From G965202915 sp965205955 (GTDB taxonomy: Bacteria; Pseudomonadota; Gammaproteobacteria; Eutrophobiales; Eutrophobiaceae): a DNA stretch of 64,000 bases. Of this stretch, positions 52,476-60,292 are shown piece by piece. Made by a program: the position numbers and the translations under genes. Location of the stretch: assembly GCA_965205955.1 (NCBI GenBank), contig OZ242192.1, positions 558,001 through 622,000 on the forward strand, read 5' to 3'. A model generated the notes under the pieces. The model made no database searches, was not told the DNA's origin, and saw only the letters and a program-made list of their open reading frames with translations. Position 1 is the first letter of the stretch. Each line of letters starts with the position of its first letter.

Positions 52476-54578
52476 CTATTGATTCTTATTAATGATGCCC
52501 TCGGCAATATTTGCAGGGACCTCGGCATATCTTTCAAATTCCATCGTATAGGTTGCCCGCCCCTGAGTTGCCGAGCGCAAATCGGTCGCATATCCGAACA
52601 TCTCACTCAATGGCACTTCCGCCTTAATAATCCTGCCGGCCGGCGAATCTTCCGTTCCGTGCAGCATTCCCCGCCGCCGGTTCAGATCACCGTTTACGGT
52701 GCCCATATATTCCTCGGGTGTGACGATTTCCACTTTCATCACCGGTTCCAGCAATACTGGTTTTGACTTCAAGACTCCGTCTTTGAATCCCATTGCAGCG
52801 GCGATCTTAAAGGCTATTTCGCTCGAATCGACATCATGATAGGAGCCGTCATAAAGCGTCACTTTCACATCGACAACCGGATAGCCAGCAATAATACCGT
52901 TTTCCAGTTGCTCTCTGAGCCCTTTTTCCACAGCGGGAATATATTCTTTCGGCACCGATCCCCCTACGATTTTATTTACGAACTCGAAACCTTCCCCAGA
53001 GGGCGCAGGCTCAATCCTGAGTACCACGTGGCCATACTGACCGCGGCCTCCTGTCTGTCGAACAAAACGCCCCTCGGCCTTTTCCTGGATGGCGCGAATG
53101 GTTTCACGATAGGCCACCTTGGGCTTGCCGACATTTGCATCCACATTAAACTCGCGCTTCAATCGATCGATAATGATCTCCAGATGCAGCTCGCCCATCC
53201 CGGAAATAATAGTTTGACCCGATTCTTCATCAGTATGCATCTTGAAGGACGGGTCTTCCTGTGCCAGCTTGCTGAGCGCAATTCCCATTTTTTCCTGATC
53301 GGCCTTGGTCTTTGGTTCCGCCGCAACCGATATTACCGGATCGGGGAATTCCATCCGCTCCAGCGTAATAACACTATTGACATCGCATAAGGTATCGCCG
53401 GTGGTAACATCCTTGAGCCCCACCGCTGCCGCAATATCACCGGCATGCACCTCTTTAATCTCATCGCGGCTATTGGCGTGCATCTGCAGAATGCGGCCAA
53501 TGCGCTCTTTTTTATCCTTGACCGGGTTATAAACCGTATCACCCGAGTTGAGAACACCGGAATATACCCGGAAAAAAGTCAAATTCCCCACAAAGGGATC
53601 GGAGGCGATCTTGAAGGCCAGCGAAGCATACGGCTCATCATCGGATGATTTACGCTCCATTTCCGACAGATTTTTGTCATTGGAGACACCCCGGATAGCC
53701 GGAACATCCACAGGTGAGGGCAGATAATCGACCACTGCATCCAGCACCAGTTGAACGCCCTTGTTTTTGAATGCCGAACCGCATAGCGCAGGCACAATCT
53801 CGTTGGACAATGCTCGCTGCCTGATCCCCCGTTTAATCTGCGCTTCCGACAGATCCCCATTTCCGACATAAATCTCCATTAATTCCTCATCGGCCTCGGC
53901 GGCAGCCTCCAGCATATGCTCACGCGCTTCTTCGGCCAGACTCTGGAGGGCAGACGGAATGTCTTTTTCTTCATAATTGAGCCCCATATTTTCATCTTCC
54001 CAGCAGACCGCCTTCATTTTGATTAGATCGACCACCCCCTGAAACTCATTTTCACTGCCTATCGGGATCTGCAACGGAACCGGACGGCTACTCAAACGAT
54101 CCCTGATTTGTTCTATAACCCGTAAAAAATCGGCGCCGGCACGGTCCATCTTATTCACAAAAGCGATCCTTGGCACTCCATACCTATTTGCCTGGCGCCA
54201 AACCGTTTCGGATTGCGGCTCCACACCGCCGACCGCACAAAATACGGCAACGGCCCCATCCAGAACCCGCAGCGACCTTTCCACCTCAATGGTAAAATCC
54301 ACATGACCGGGAGTATCAATAATATTGATGCGATGTTTCGGGTAATGATTAGCCATACCCTGCCAAAAACAGGTAGTGGCGGCCGAAGTAATCGTAATGC
54401 CACGCTCCTGCTCCTGCTCCATCCAATCCATCGTTGCGGCGCCGTCATGGACTTCCCCTATCTTATGCGAGACCCCGGTATAATAAAGAATGCGCTCGGT
54501 AGCGGTGGTTTTACCGGCATCAATGTGGGCCATGATGCCGATATTGCGATAATGTTCTATAGGGGTAGTACGGGCCAT
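52476..54578 (-). CDS. fusA: elongation factor G
   Basis: A 700-residue translocation GTPase. G1 is AHIDAGKT (residues 17-24), G3 is DTPGHVDF, G4 is NKMD. Domains II-V follow, with GGRGQYGHVVLRIEP at domain IV and the C-terminal ATYTMEFERYAEVP. It lies between rpsG and rpsJ in the str part of the cluster. Confidence 0.98.
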   Translation of the reverse strand: MARTTPIEHYRNIGIMAHIDAGKTTATERILYYTGVSHKIGEVHDGAATMDWMEQEQERGITITSAATTCFWQGMANHYPKHRINIIDTPGHVDFTIEVERSLRVLDGAVAVFCAVGGVEPQSETVWRQANRYGVPRIAFVNKMDRAGADFLRVIEQIRDRLSSRPVPLQIPIGSENEFQGVVDLIKMKAVCWEDENMGLNYEEKDIPSALQSLAEEAREHMLEAAAEADEELMEIYVGNGDLSEAQIKRGIRQRALSNEIVPALCGSAFKNKGVQLVLDAVVDYLPSPVDVPAIRGVSNDKNLSEMERKSSDDEPYASLAFKIASDPFVGNLTFFRVYSGVLNSGDTVYNPVKDKKERIGRILQMHANSRDEIKEVHAGDIAAAVGLKDVTTGDTLCDVNSVITLERMEFPDPVISVAAEPKTKADQEKMGIALSKLAQEDPSFKMHTDEESGQTIISGMGELHLEIIIDRLKREFNVDANVGKPKVAYRETIRAIQEKAEGRFVRQTGGRGQYGHVVLRIEPAPSGEGFEFVNKIVGGSVPKEYIPAVEKGLREQLENGIIAGYPVVDVKVTLYDGSYHDVDSSEIAFKIAAAMGFKDGVLKSKPVLLEPVMKVEIVTPEEYMGTVNGDLNRRRGMLHGTEDSPAGRIIKAEVPLSEMFGYATDLRSATQGRATYTMEFERYAEVPANIAEGIINKNQ

Positions 54579-54608
54579 GTTATCAAAACTCTTTAACTAT
54601 TCAGTTTA

Positions 54609-55079
54609 TTACCAACGATAGTGAGAAAATGCCTTATTGGCTTCCGCCATCCGATGGGTATCCTCACGCTTTTTAATTGCACCACCCCGATTTTCCGACG
54701 CATCCATCAACTCTCCGGCCAAACGCAATCCCATATTCTTCTCATTCCTTTTCTTTGCCGCCTCAACCAGCCAGCGCATCGCCAGAGTCTGGCTTCTATC
54801 CTGGCGAACCTCAATCGGGATCTGGTAGGTCGCACCGCCAACCCGCCTCGACTTTACCTCTACCAGCGGGCGCACATTATCCAGCGCCTGTACAAACACC
54901 TCCAGCGCCTTCGACTTACCCTTATTGACGATTTCATCCAGGGCGCCATAGACGATTCTTTCCGCCACCGACTTTTTCCCGTTTCGCATCACGATATTGG
55001 TAAATTTGGCAAGTTGCTGATCCCCGTATTTTGGATCGGGCAAACACTCTCTTTTTTCAGCGACTCTTCTGCGCGACAT
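54609..55079 (-). CDS. rpsG: 30S ribosomal protein S7
   Basis: A 156-residue S7 (MSRRRVAEKRECLPDPKYGD, KFTNIVMRNGKKSVAERIVYGAL in part, RVGGATYQIPIEVR). Primary binder of the 16S 3' domain and, in E. coli, repressor of the str operon. Confidence 0.98.
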   Translation of the reverse strand: MSRRRVAEKRECLPDPKYGDQQLAKFTNIVMRNGKKSVAERIVYGALDEIVNKGKSKALEVFVQALDNVRPLVEVKSRRVGGATYQIPIEVRQDRSQTLAMRWLVEAAKKRNEKNMGLRLAGELMDASENRGGAIKKREDTHRMAEANKAFSHYRW

Positions 55080-55099
55080 AGATCAATTCTCAAATAAAA

Positions 55100-55474
55100 T
55101 CAGGATTTCGGACGTTTTGTCCCGTATTTCGACCGCCCCTGCTTCCGGTCACTTACCCCTGAAGTATCCAGCGTGCCGCGCACAGTATGATAGCGCACAC
55201 CGGGCAAATCCTTAACACGTCCCCCGCGTATCAACGTCACGGAATGCTCCTGCAAATTATGGCCCTCACCGCCAATATACGTGGTTACCTCATGCCCGTT
55301 GGTCAAACGCACACGAGCCACCTTGCGTAGCGCCGAGTTCGGTTTTTTTGGCGTGGTGGTATACACCCGCGTACACACACCGCGCTTTTGCGGGCATGCC
55401 TCCAGTGCCGGCATATTGCTCTTGGCACGCTGCCGTTTTCTGGGTTTTCTAACCAGTTGATTAATCGTTGTCAT
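55100..55474 (-). CDS. rpsL: 30S ribosomal protein S12
   Basis: A 124-residue S12. The start giving MTTINQLVRKPRKR was chosen over an in-frame ATG eight codons upstream. Lys43 (TPKKPNSALRK) and Lys88 (RVKDLPGVRYH) are the wild-type residues, so no classical streptomycin-resistance substitution is present. It begins the 31-gene ribosomal series. Confidence 0.98.
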   Translation of the reverse strand: MTTINQLVRKPRKRQRAKSNMPALEACPQKRGVCTRVYTTTPKKPNSALRKVARVRLTNGHEVTTYIGGEGHNLQEHSVTLIRGGRVKDLPGVRYHTVRGTLDTSGVSDRKQGRSKYGTKRPKS

Positions 55475-55702
55475 ACATTCCTCTATTCTCTTACGCACAC
55501 AAACTCCCTGACCTGACCATGCCGAACAAATCTGTCATTACCACCGTTCAGCATGCACAGGCAGAAAAATTCTTGGATATCCAATAACTTGGCTCAGTAC
55601 CCAACCAGGGGATGAAACCTACCCCTCGTTTTCCCGGGCCTGAAATAAAACCCACAGATCGGAAATCAACTTTCCGTCTATTCCGGAAAGGGGGAAGATT
55701 GT
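55475..55702. other. upstream region of rpsL
   Basis: About 228 bases between rpsL and the possible small gene at 55703. It should contain the main promoter of the long ribosomal transcript, reading leftward. No -35/-10 pair at good spacing was clear by eye. Purine-rich AGGGGGAAG at about 55691-55699 serves as a ribosome-binding site for the plus-strand frame at 55703. Confidence 0.35.
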
Positions 55703-55990
55703 ATGACTTTGCTAAAAAAAATTCAAGAACAATATTTAATAAATTTATTACCAGACGATCACAGTACGGTCCCCGCTACCCGGGAACGGCATATCGAATG
55801 GTTCCGGTTCACCCCTATACAACGCGACAACCGGCGGTTTCGAGGCAAACGCCCCGCCCGGTTACTATTTCCCCGCAACCGGGATAAATCCCCCTGTCAA
55901 ACCGTGCCGGGGCGTACCCAAACACAGTCGCATGGTAATTATAAGGGCATCAATGCCGCTACTGCTTATTGGTACGGCCAGTTGGCATAG
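55703..55990 (+). CDS. possible small basic protein of unknown function
   Basis: A 95-codon frame that starts with ATG five bases after a strong ribosome-binding site (AGGGGGAAG). The predicted N-terminus MTLLKKIQEQYLINLLPDDH is protein-like. The middle and end are Arg/Pro/Gln-rich with no recognised motif. Its last 25 bases overlap the 3' end of the convergent lipoprotein gene. It could be a real small gene or a chance frame with a fortuitous ribosome-binding site. Confidence 0.35.
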   Translation: MTLLKKIQEQYLINLLPDDHSTVPATRERHIEWFRFTPIQRDNRRFRGKRPARLLFPRNRDKSPCQTVPGRTQTQSHGNYKGINAATAYWYGQLA

Positions 55991-56190
55991 ATCTCATCTT
56001 GATACACTACTCCTTCGGCCCGTTCCGCTTCCGGTATCACTCGCGGTTCAAAAGGCTCAGCCGCAGCCGTATCAGCAGCAGATCCGGCAGCCGGGGCCGG
56101 GTCCGAAACAGTCTCCGGACCCTCGCCTCCACAGGCAGACAGACCCAAAAGCATTATCAAACAAACTAATTTCCGAAATATGGCAGTCAT
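55966..56190 (-). CDS. small predicted lipoprotein
   Basis: A 74-residue protein with a lipoprotein signal peptide ending in the lipobox LSAC (MTAIFRKLVCLIMLLGLSAC). An Ala/Pro/Glu-rich spacer (PAPAAGSAADTAAAEP) and an acidic C-terminus ending IYANWPYQ follow. The ATG at 56190 was chosen because AGAGGAG lies six to seven bases before it; an open frame continues upstream but is not signal-like. It has no recognised family and diverges from the TonB operon. Confidence 0.65.
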   Translation of the reverse strand: MTAIFRKLVCLIMLLGLSACGGEGPETVSDPAPAAGSAADTAAAEPFEPRVIPEAERAEGVVYQDEIYANWPYQ

Positions 56191-56217
56191 ATACATCTCC
56201 TCTAAAAAATTGCCAAT

Positions 56218-56247
56218 TGTACAGTATACTTCAGCCGACTGTACAGT
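56218..56247. promoter_or_regulatory. paired TGTACAGT boxes
   Basis: TGTACAGT occurs at 56218-56225 and again at 56240-56247, 22 bases apart (two DNA turns). The second copy is part of a perfect 10-base palindrome ACTGTACAGT and the first of a near-palindrome ATTGTACAGT. The spacing on one DNA face upstream of the lipoprotein gene suggests an operator for a dimeric regulator. The regulator is unknown. Confidence 0.35.
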
Positions 56248-56323
56248 GCTATAACATTCTGGATTTTTTCGGGGGGGAGACGTATTCCACATTTTTCAGC
56301 CGCTCCCCCGTTATTCACGAAAC

Positions 56324-56339
56324 TGTGATGTACATCACA
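56324..56339. promoter_or_regulatory. CRP/FNR-family-like binding site
   Basis: TGTGATGTACATCACA is a perfect 16-base palindrome matching the CRP consensus halves TGTGA-N6-TCACA exactly. It lies about 188 bases upstream of the DUF3450 start and about 134 bases from the lipoprotein start, within the divergent region, so it may serve either or both. Confidence 0.6.
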
Positions 56340-56511
56340 CAAATCTACAAAAAGCCTTGATCTGCCATTTGACAGCATTTTACAGTGACTTTTTGCCTGG
56401 CACATTTTGTGTCTGCAATTTTTAACCCTTTTGGGGGGGTATGCACAGGGGTTGATCTCCTCGCATCCGGCGGGTTACAATCAACATGTGAACTTTCAGG
56501 AGAATTTATTG

Positions 56512-57315
56512 ATGTTAATGGGGATATACAGGCATAAGGATAGAATCTATCGGTTCGGGCAGCTATTGATTTCGAGTCTGATTCCGTTATGTCTATCCGG
56601 TGCGGTATTGGCCGCCAGCCTTGAAGAAGTACAGAAAATTGGCGAAAACAAGCTGCTGGAGGCGGAGCAATCGCAGCAGAGGATCGACAAGATTGTCGAA
56701 GGCGCCCAGGAACGCCTGATCCAATACCGCAGTCTGATGAAACAGATTGACGGGTTGCAGGCATATAATGAACAACTCTCCAATCAGGTGACCGTCCAGG
56801 AAAGTCTTATCCAACGGTTTGAAAAATCCATCGCTCAGGTAGCGCTGATTGAACGGCAGATAGCGCCGCTACTGGCAAAGATGACGGACAGCCTGGACAA
56901 ATTTGTGGAACTGGATTTGCCCTTTCATTTGGTTGAGCGCAAGGAAAGACTGGCCTATATTCGAGACAATCTGGCCTCCGCGGATATCGATGCGGCGGAA
57001 AAATTTCGCCGGGTCATCGAGGCCTACCAGATTGAAAACGAATACGGGCGCACCATCGACAGCTACCAGGATATCGTGATGATAAACGGTATTGAATGGG
57101 AAGTGGACGTGTTGCGTGTCGGCAGGATCGCAATGGTCTGTCAAAGCAAAGACACCAAAATTTCGGCACACTGGAACAATGAAAGCCGGGATTGGCAAGT
57201 GCTGAATAATGTGACCTATCGCAATGCCCTGAGAAACGGGATAAGGATGGCGAAAAAACAGGCCCCTATACATTTGCTTACCCTTCCCATTGCAGCGCCG
57301 GAGGTGGCGGAATGA
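56512..57315 (+). CDS. DUF3450 periplasmic protein of the TonB operon
   Basis: A 267-residue protein with a signal peptide (cleavage after GAVLAA, about residue 34). A long coiled-coil region follows (about 36-135, Gln/Glu/Leu-rich), then a globular part with ERLAYIRDNLASADID in part. It matches the DUF3450 family, which is normally the first gene of TonB2-type operons. The start is the ATG at 56512 after AGGAG; an in-frame TTG far upstream lacks a signal sequence. The coding frame overlaps the next gene by four bases. The molecular role is unknown; an accessory of the proton channel is inferred. Confidence 0.85.
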   Translation: MLMGIYRHKDRIYRFGQLLISSLIPLCLSGAVLAASLEEVQKIGENKLLEAEQSQQRIDKIVEGAQERLIQYRSLMKQIDGLQAYNEQLSNQVTVQESLIQRFEKSIAQVALIERQIAPLLAKMTDSLDKFVELDLPFHLVERKERLAYIRDNLASADIDAAEKFRRVIEAYQIENEYGRTIDSYQDIVMINGIEWEVDVLRVGRIAMVCQSKDTKISAHWNNESRDWQVLNNVTYRNALRNGIRMAKKQAPIHLLTLPIAAPEVAE

Positions 57316-58661
57316 ACCGGCTCCGCCCAGCACTCGGCATCCTGCTTGCGCTGGCTACTACGCCTGCCTTCGGTCAGACAGAGCAGGAACCCGTTTCCAT
57401 GCAGAAGTTGCTGGAGCAGGTCAGGCAGGGACAAAGCAGGGACGCAGTCGAGAACAAAAAACGGGAACAGGCGTTTATCGGCGAGAAAGCACAACAGGAA
57501 ACCCGAATACAGCAGGCAATAGCGGCAATCGAGGAATTGGAATCGATCAGCGCCGGGATGGAACAGCAATTCAACGCGAATGAACTGCTGGTAAACGAAA
57601 AACGCGAACAGCGGGACGAGCGTCTGGGCTCCCTGAAGGAACTCTTCGGTCATCTTACATCGACCGCCGGAGACATGCGCAGCGAATTCCGTAGCTCAAT
57701 TACCAACGATCAATTTCCCGACCGGGAAGCTTTTCTAACCGATCTGATAAGCAAAATGAATACCGCCACTGACTTGCCAACGCTGGAAGAGCTTGAACGA
57801 GTATGGTACGAGTTGCATCGGGACATGACGGAATCCGGGCGAGTAGTCAGGTATGCGACCGCTGTGGGAACCGAGGACGAGCGTGAGATCGTCCGAATAG
57901 GACTGTTCAACCTGATTGCCGATGGGGAGTATCTGGCTTATAACTCCGACACCCGCACCATATCGGCGCTACCCCGCCAGCCGACCGGCCTGAGCGACAC
58001 TGCAAAACAACTACAGTCCTCTCCTGAAGGTCATATTGATGTCGGCATAGACCCCACAGGAGCAAGAGGCGGCGCCTTTTTAAAGGCTATTGTGAATACG
58101 CCGACCTTGAGAGAGCGCTGGCATCAGGGGAGAGAGGTAGGGTATATCATTACCGCCATCGGTGGGATTGCGCTGTTACTGGCATTATGGCGTTTTCTGG
58201 CGCTCGGCCTTATCTCTACAGGGATCAGGCGTCAATTGACACAGTCAGCCAAGGCCAATAATCCACTGGGGCGCATCCTCAAGGTTGCCGAGGACAACAA
58301 AGAGACCCATACGGAAAGCCTGGAGCTAAAGCTGGATGAGGCGATATTGAAAGAGCGCCCGGCAATTCAATCCGGGCTGTCTCTGCTCAGAATCATCGCA
58401 ATGGTGGCGCCGCTACTCGGACTATTGGGAACGGTGTCTGGCATGATAATCGTCTTCCAGGCAATTACCATATACGGCGCCGGTGATCCGAAGGCGATGG
58501 CCGGAGGAATTTCCAGTGCCCTGATAACTACAGTATTAGGGCTTCTGGTAGCTATTCCAGCGCTGCTGCTGCACACCTTGTTACACGCAAAGGCACAAAA
58601 ACTGCTGCATATACTCGAAGTACAAAGCGCAGGGATTGTGGCGGAGCGGGCGGAGCGTTAA
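57312..58661 (+). CDS. ttpC: TtpC-like MotA/TolQ/ExbB proton channel protein
   Basis: A 449-residue protein. A signal peptide (about 1-20) precedes a large periplasmic region with coiled coil (about 25-110). The C-terminal part is a TolQ/ExbB domain with three helices at about 275-298, 356-382 and 401-425, including the channel segment APLLGLLGTVSGMI. In Vibrio, TtpC is required for TonB2 function in addition to ExbB2/ExbD2. It is tightly linked to its neighbours (overlap with DUF3450, 4 bases before exbB). Confidence 0.88.
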   Translation: MNRLRPALGILLALATTPAFGQTEQEPVSMQKLLEQVRQGQSRDAVENKKREQAFIGEKAQQETRIQQAIAAIEELESISAGMEQQFNANELLVNEKREQRDERLGSLKELFGHLTSTAGDMRSEFRSSITNDQFPDREAFLTDLISKMNTATDLPTLEELERVWYELHRDMTESGRVVRYATAVGTEDEREIVRIGLFNLIADGEYLAYNSDTRTISALPRQPTGLSDTAKQLQSSPEGHIDVGIDPTGARGGAFLKAIVNTPTLRERWHQGREVGYIITAIGGIALLLALWRFLALGLISTGIRRQLTQSAKANNPLGRILKVAEDNKETHTESLELKLDEAILKERPAIQSGLSLLRIIAMVAPLLGLLGTVSGMIIVFQAITIYGAGDPKAMAGGISSALITTVLGLLVAIPALLLHTLLHAKAQKLLHILEVQSAGIVAERAER

Positions 58662-58665
58662 CCCT

Positions 58666-59214
58666 ATGGAACAGGGCTTGTCCATATCGTTATATTTACT
58701 GGATGCCGCCGAGGTGATCGGCAATTTCTTTCATTCCGGAGGCCCGATACTCGTTCTGATCGCCATTTTAACCCTGATCATGTGGAGCCTGATCCTCGAA
58801 AGAGTCTGGTACTATTTCACAGAATACCGCCGCGATGCCCAGCGGGCGCTCCAGAACTGGGAAGACCGCTCCGAACGCAATTCCTGGTATGCGCACGCGG
58901 TACGGGACAAACTAATCTCGGAAATGTATTTAAAAATCAATCAAAATCTGTCCTTGATCAAAACAGTTATTGCCCTGTGTCCGCTGTTTGGATTACTGGG
59001 CACGGTAACCGGCATGATCGATGTATTTGCAATTCTGGCTATTACCGGAGGGAGTGACGTCAAATCGATGGCGGGCGGGATCTCACGGGCAACGATCCCC
59101 ACCATGGCTGGAATGGTAGCCGCATTGTCTGGCGTATTTGCGAATATCTATATACGGCAAAAAGCCACAAAGGAGTATAAACTGATCGAGGAACACTTAA
59201 CGATGGATCATTAA
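58666..59214 (+). CDS. exbB: ExbB-type biopolymer transport protein
   Basis: A 182-residue proton-channel subunit with three helices and the family segment CPLFGLLGTVTGMIDVF (about residue 105-121) and GGISRATIPTMAGM. The start MEQGLSISLYLLD at 58666 follows the ttpC stop by four bases; an upstream in-frame start inside ttpC was rejected. It is the standard ExbB2 partner of ExbD and TonB. Confidence 0.92.
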   Translation: MEQGLSISLYLLDAAEVIGNFFHSGGPILVLIAILTLIMWSLILERVWYYFTEYRRDAQRALQNWEDRSERNSWYAHAVRDKLISEMYLKINQNLSLIKTVIALCPLFGLLGTVTGMIDVFAILAITGGSDVKSMAGGISRATIPTMAGMVAALSGVFANIYIRQKATKEYKLIEEHLTMDH

Positions 59215-59217
59215 GCC

Positions 59218-59631
59218 ATGAAGAGACGAACTTTCATCCCCGATGCGGCTACCGAAGAAGGCGCGGTTGACCTGACCCCGATGCTTGATGTGATATTCAT
59301 CATGCTGATCTTCTTCATTGTCACCGCCAGCTTTATTCGGGAGGCCGGTGTCGAGGTGAACCGCCCCAGTGCGCAAACGGCCGAACAAAAAAGCACTACC
59401 ACGATACTGGTGGCCATTGACGCCGATAACAGCGTCTGGATCGACAAACGCAGAATTGATGTACGCTCCGTACGCGCAAATATACAACGGCTGCATGCGG
59501 CAAACCCCGAAGGGGGTGTGGTTATTCAAGCCGATGAACTCGCCTCGATAAAGACCTTTACCCAGGTGCTGGACGCCGCCCGGAAAGTCGTAGCCCACGA
59601 AAAAATCTCGCTGGCGGCAGAGCGAAACTGA
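59218..59631 (+). CDS. exbD: ExbD-type biopolymer transport protein
   Basis: A 137-residue protein with one membrane helix containing the essential aspartate Asp24 (LTPMLDVIFIMLIFF) and a periplasmic domain (TTILVAIDADNSVWID, GGVVIQADELAS). It uses the proton gradient with ExbB to energise TonB. It starts three bases after exbB. Confidence 0.93.
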   Translation: MKRRTFIPDAATEEGAVDLTPMLDVIFIMLIFFIVTASFIREAGVEVNRPSAQTAEQKSTTTILVAIDADNSVWIDKRRIDVRSVRANIQRLHAANPEGGVVIQADELASIKTFTQVLDAARKVVAHEKISLAAERN

Positions 59632-59671
59632 TGCGGCCTTTCAACCGGGAAAACTCTCGTTCGTAGCCCCC

Positions 59672-60289
59672 ATGCAAAGCCTGTTGAGAGCATTATTTGT
59701 CATACCACAGGCGGCCCTTGCTACGCTATTATTGCTGGGGTTGATGATAAGTTTAATCGAATTTTCCGGCATTCCCCCGGACAGGAATGAGCGTATAAAA
59801 TTACCGGATATCCTCATGCCGGAAAGGGAAATCGAATTTCGCCGGACGATTGAAAAGCCGGAAAAACCCAAAACCGATGAAACCCCGCCGCCGGAGGTCC
59901 CGCAACAGGAATTCGATAAGACAGATGGAAATGCCGCCTTCGTCCCCGTTGCGGCCCCCGGAAAGATGGAGACAAAACTGGACCTGAATATTGGCGCCAG
60001 CCTGCATGCCGCCGACGGTGAATATCTGCCTATAGTGAAGGTGGCGCCGCCCTATCCGAGGCGCGCCCTGAGCCGGGGAATAGAAGGCTATGTCATTCTC
60101 GAATACACCGTCACCAGGCAAGGCACCGTAAAAGAGCCGATCGTTATCGAGGCCCAGCCTAAGGGGATCTTTGACAAAGCGGCGGTAAAATCCGCGCTGA
60201 AATATAAATACAAACCCCGCGTGGTAGATGGCGAGCCCATTGAAGTTTCCGGAGTACGCACAAAGATCACCTTTGAATTGCAGGACTGA
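59672..60289 (+). CDS. tonB: TonB2-type energy transducer
   Basis: A 205-residue TonB. The N-terminal helix (about residues 8-31) is followed by a short Pro/Lys/Glu-rich spacer (EKPEKPKTDETPPPEVP) and the TonB C-terminal domain (about 115-205) with PPYPRRALSRGIEGYV and the YKYKPRVVDGEP segment. The spacer is short, as in TonB2 proteins, which fits the TtpC context. It should drive outer-membrane TonB-dependent receptors; none is encoded in the window. Confidence 0.92.
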   Translation: MQSLLRALFVIPQAALATLLLLGLMISLIEFSGIPPDRNERIKLPDILMPEREIEFRRTIEKPEKPKTDETPPPEVPQQEFDKTDGNAAFVPVAAPGKMETKLDLNIGASLHAADGEYLPIVKVAPPYPRRALSRGIEGYVILEYTVTRQGTVKEPIVIEAQPKGIFDKAAVKSALKYKYKPRVVDGEPIEVSGVRTKITFELQD

Positions 60290-60292
60290 AAC

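Noticed and set aside
55612..55887. 91-codon frame overlapping the 55703 frame in another phase
   Set aside because: It is low-complexity and rich in Pro/Arg/Thr, and it has no ribosome-binding site. The 55703 frame is the better candidate.
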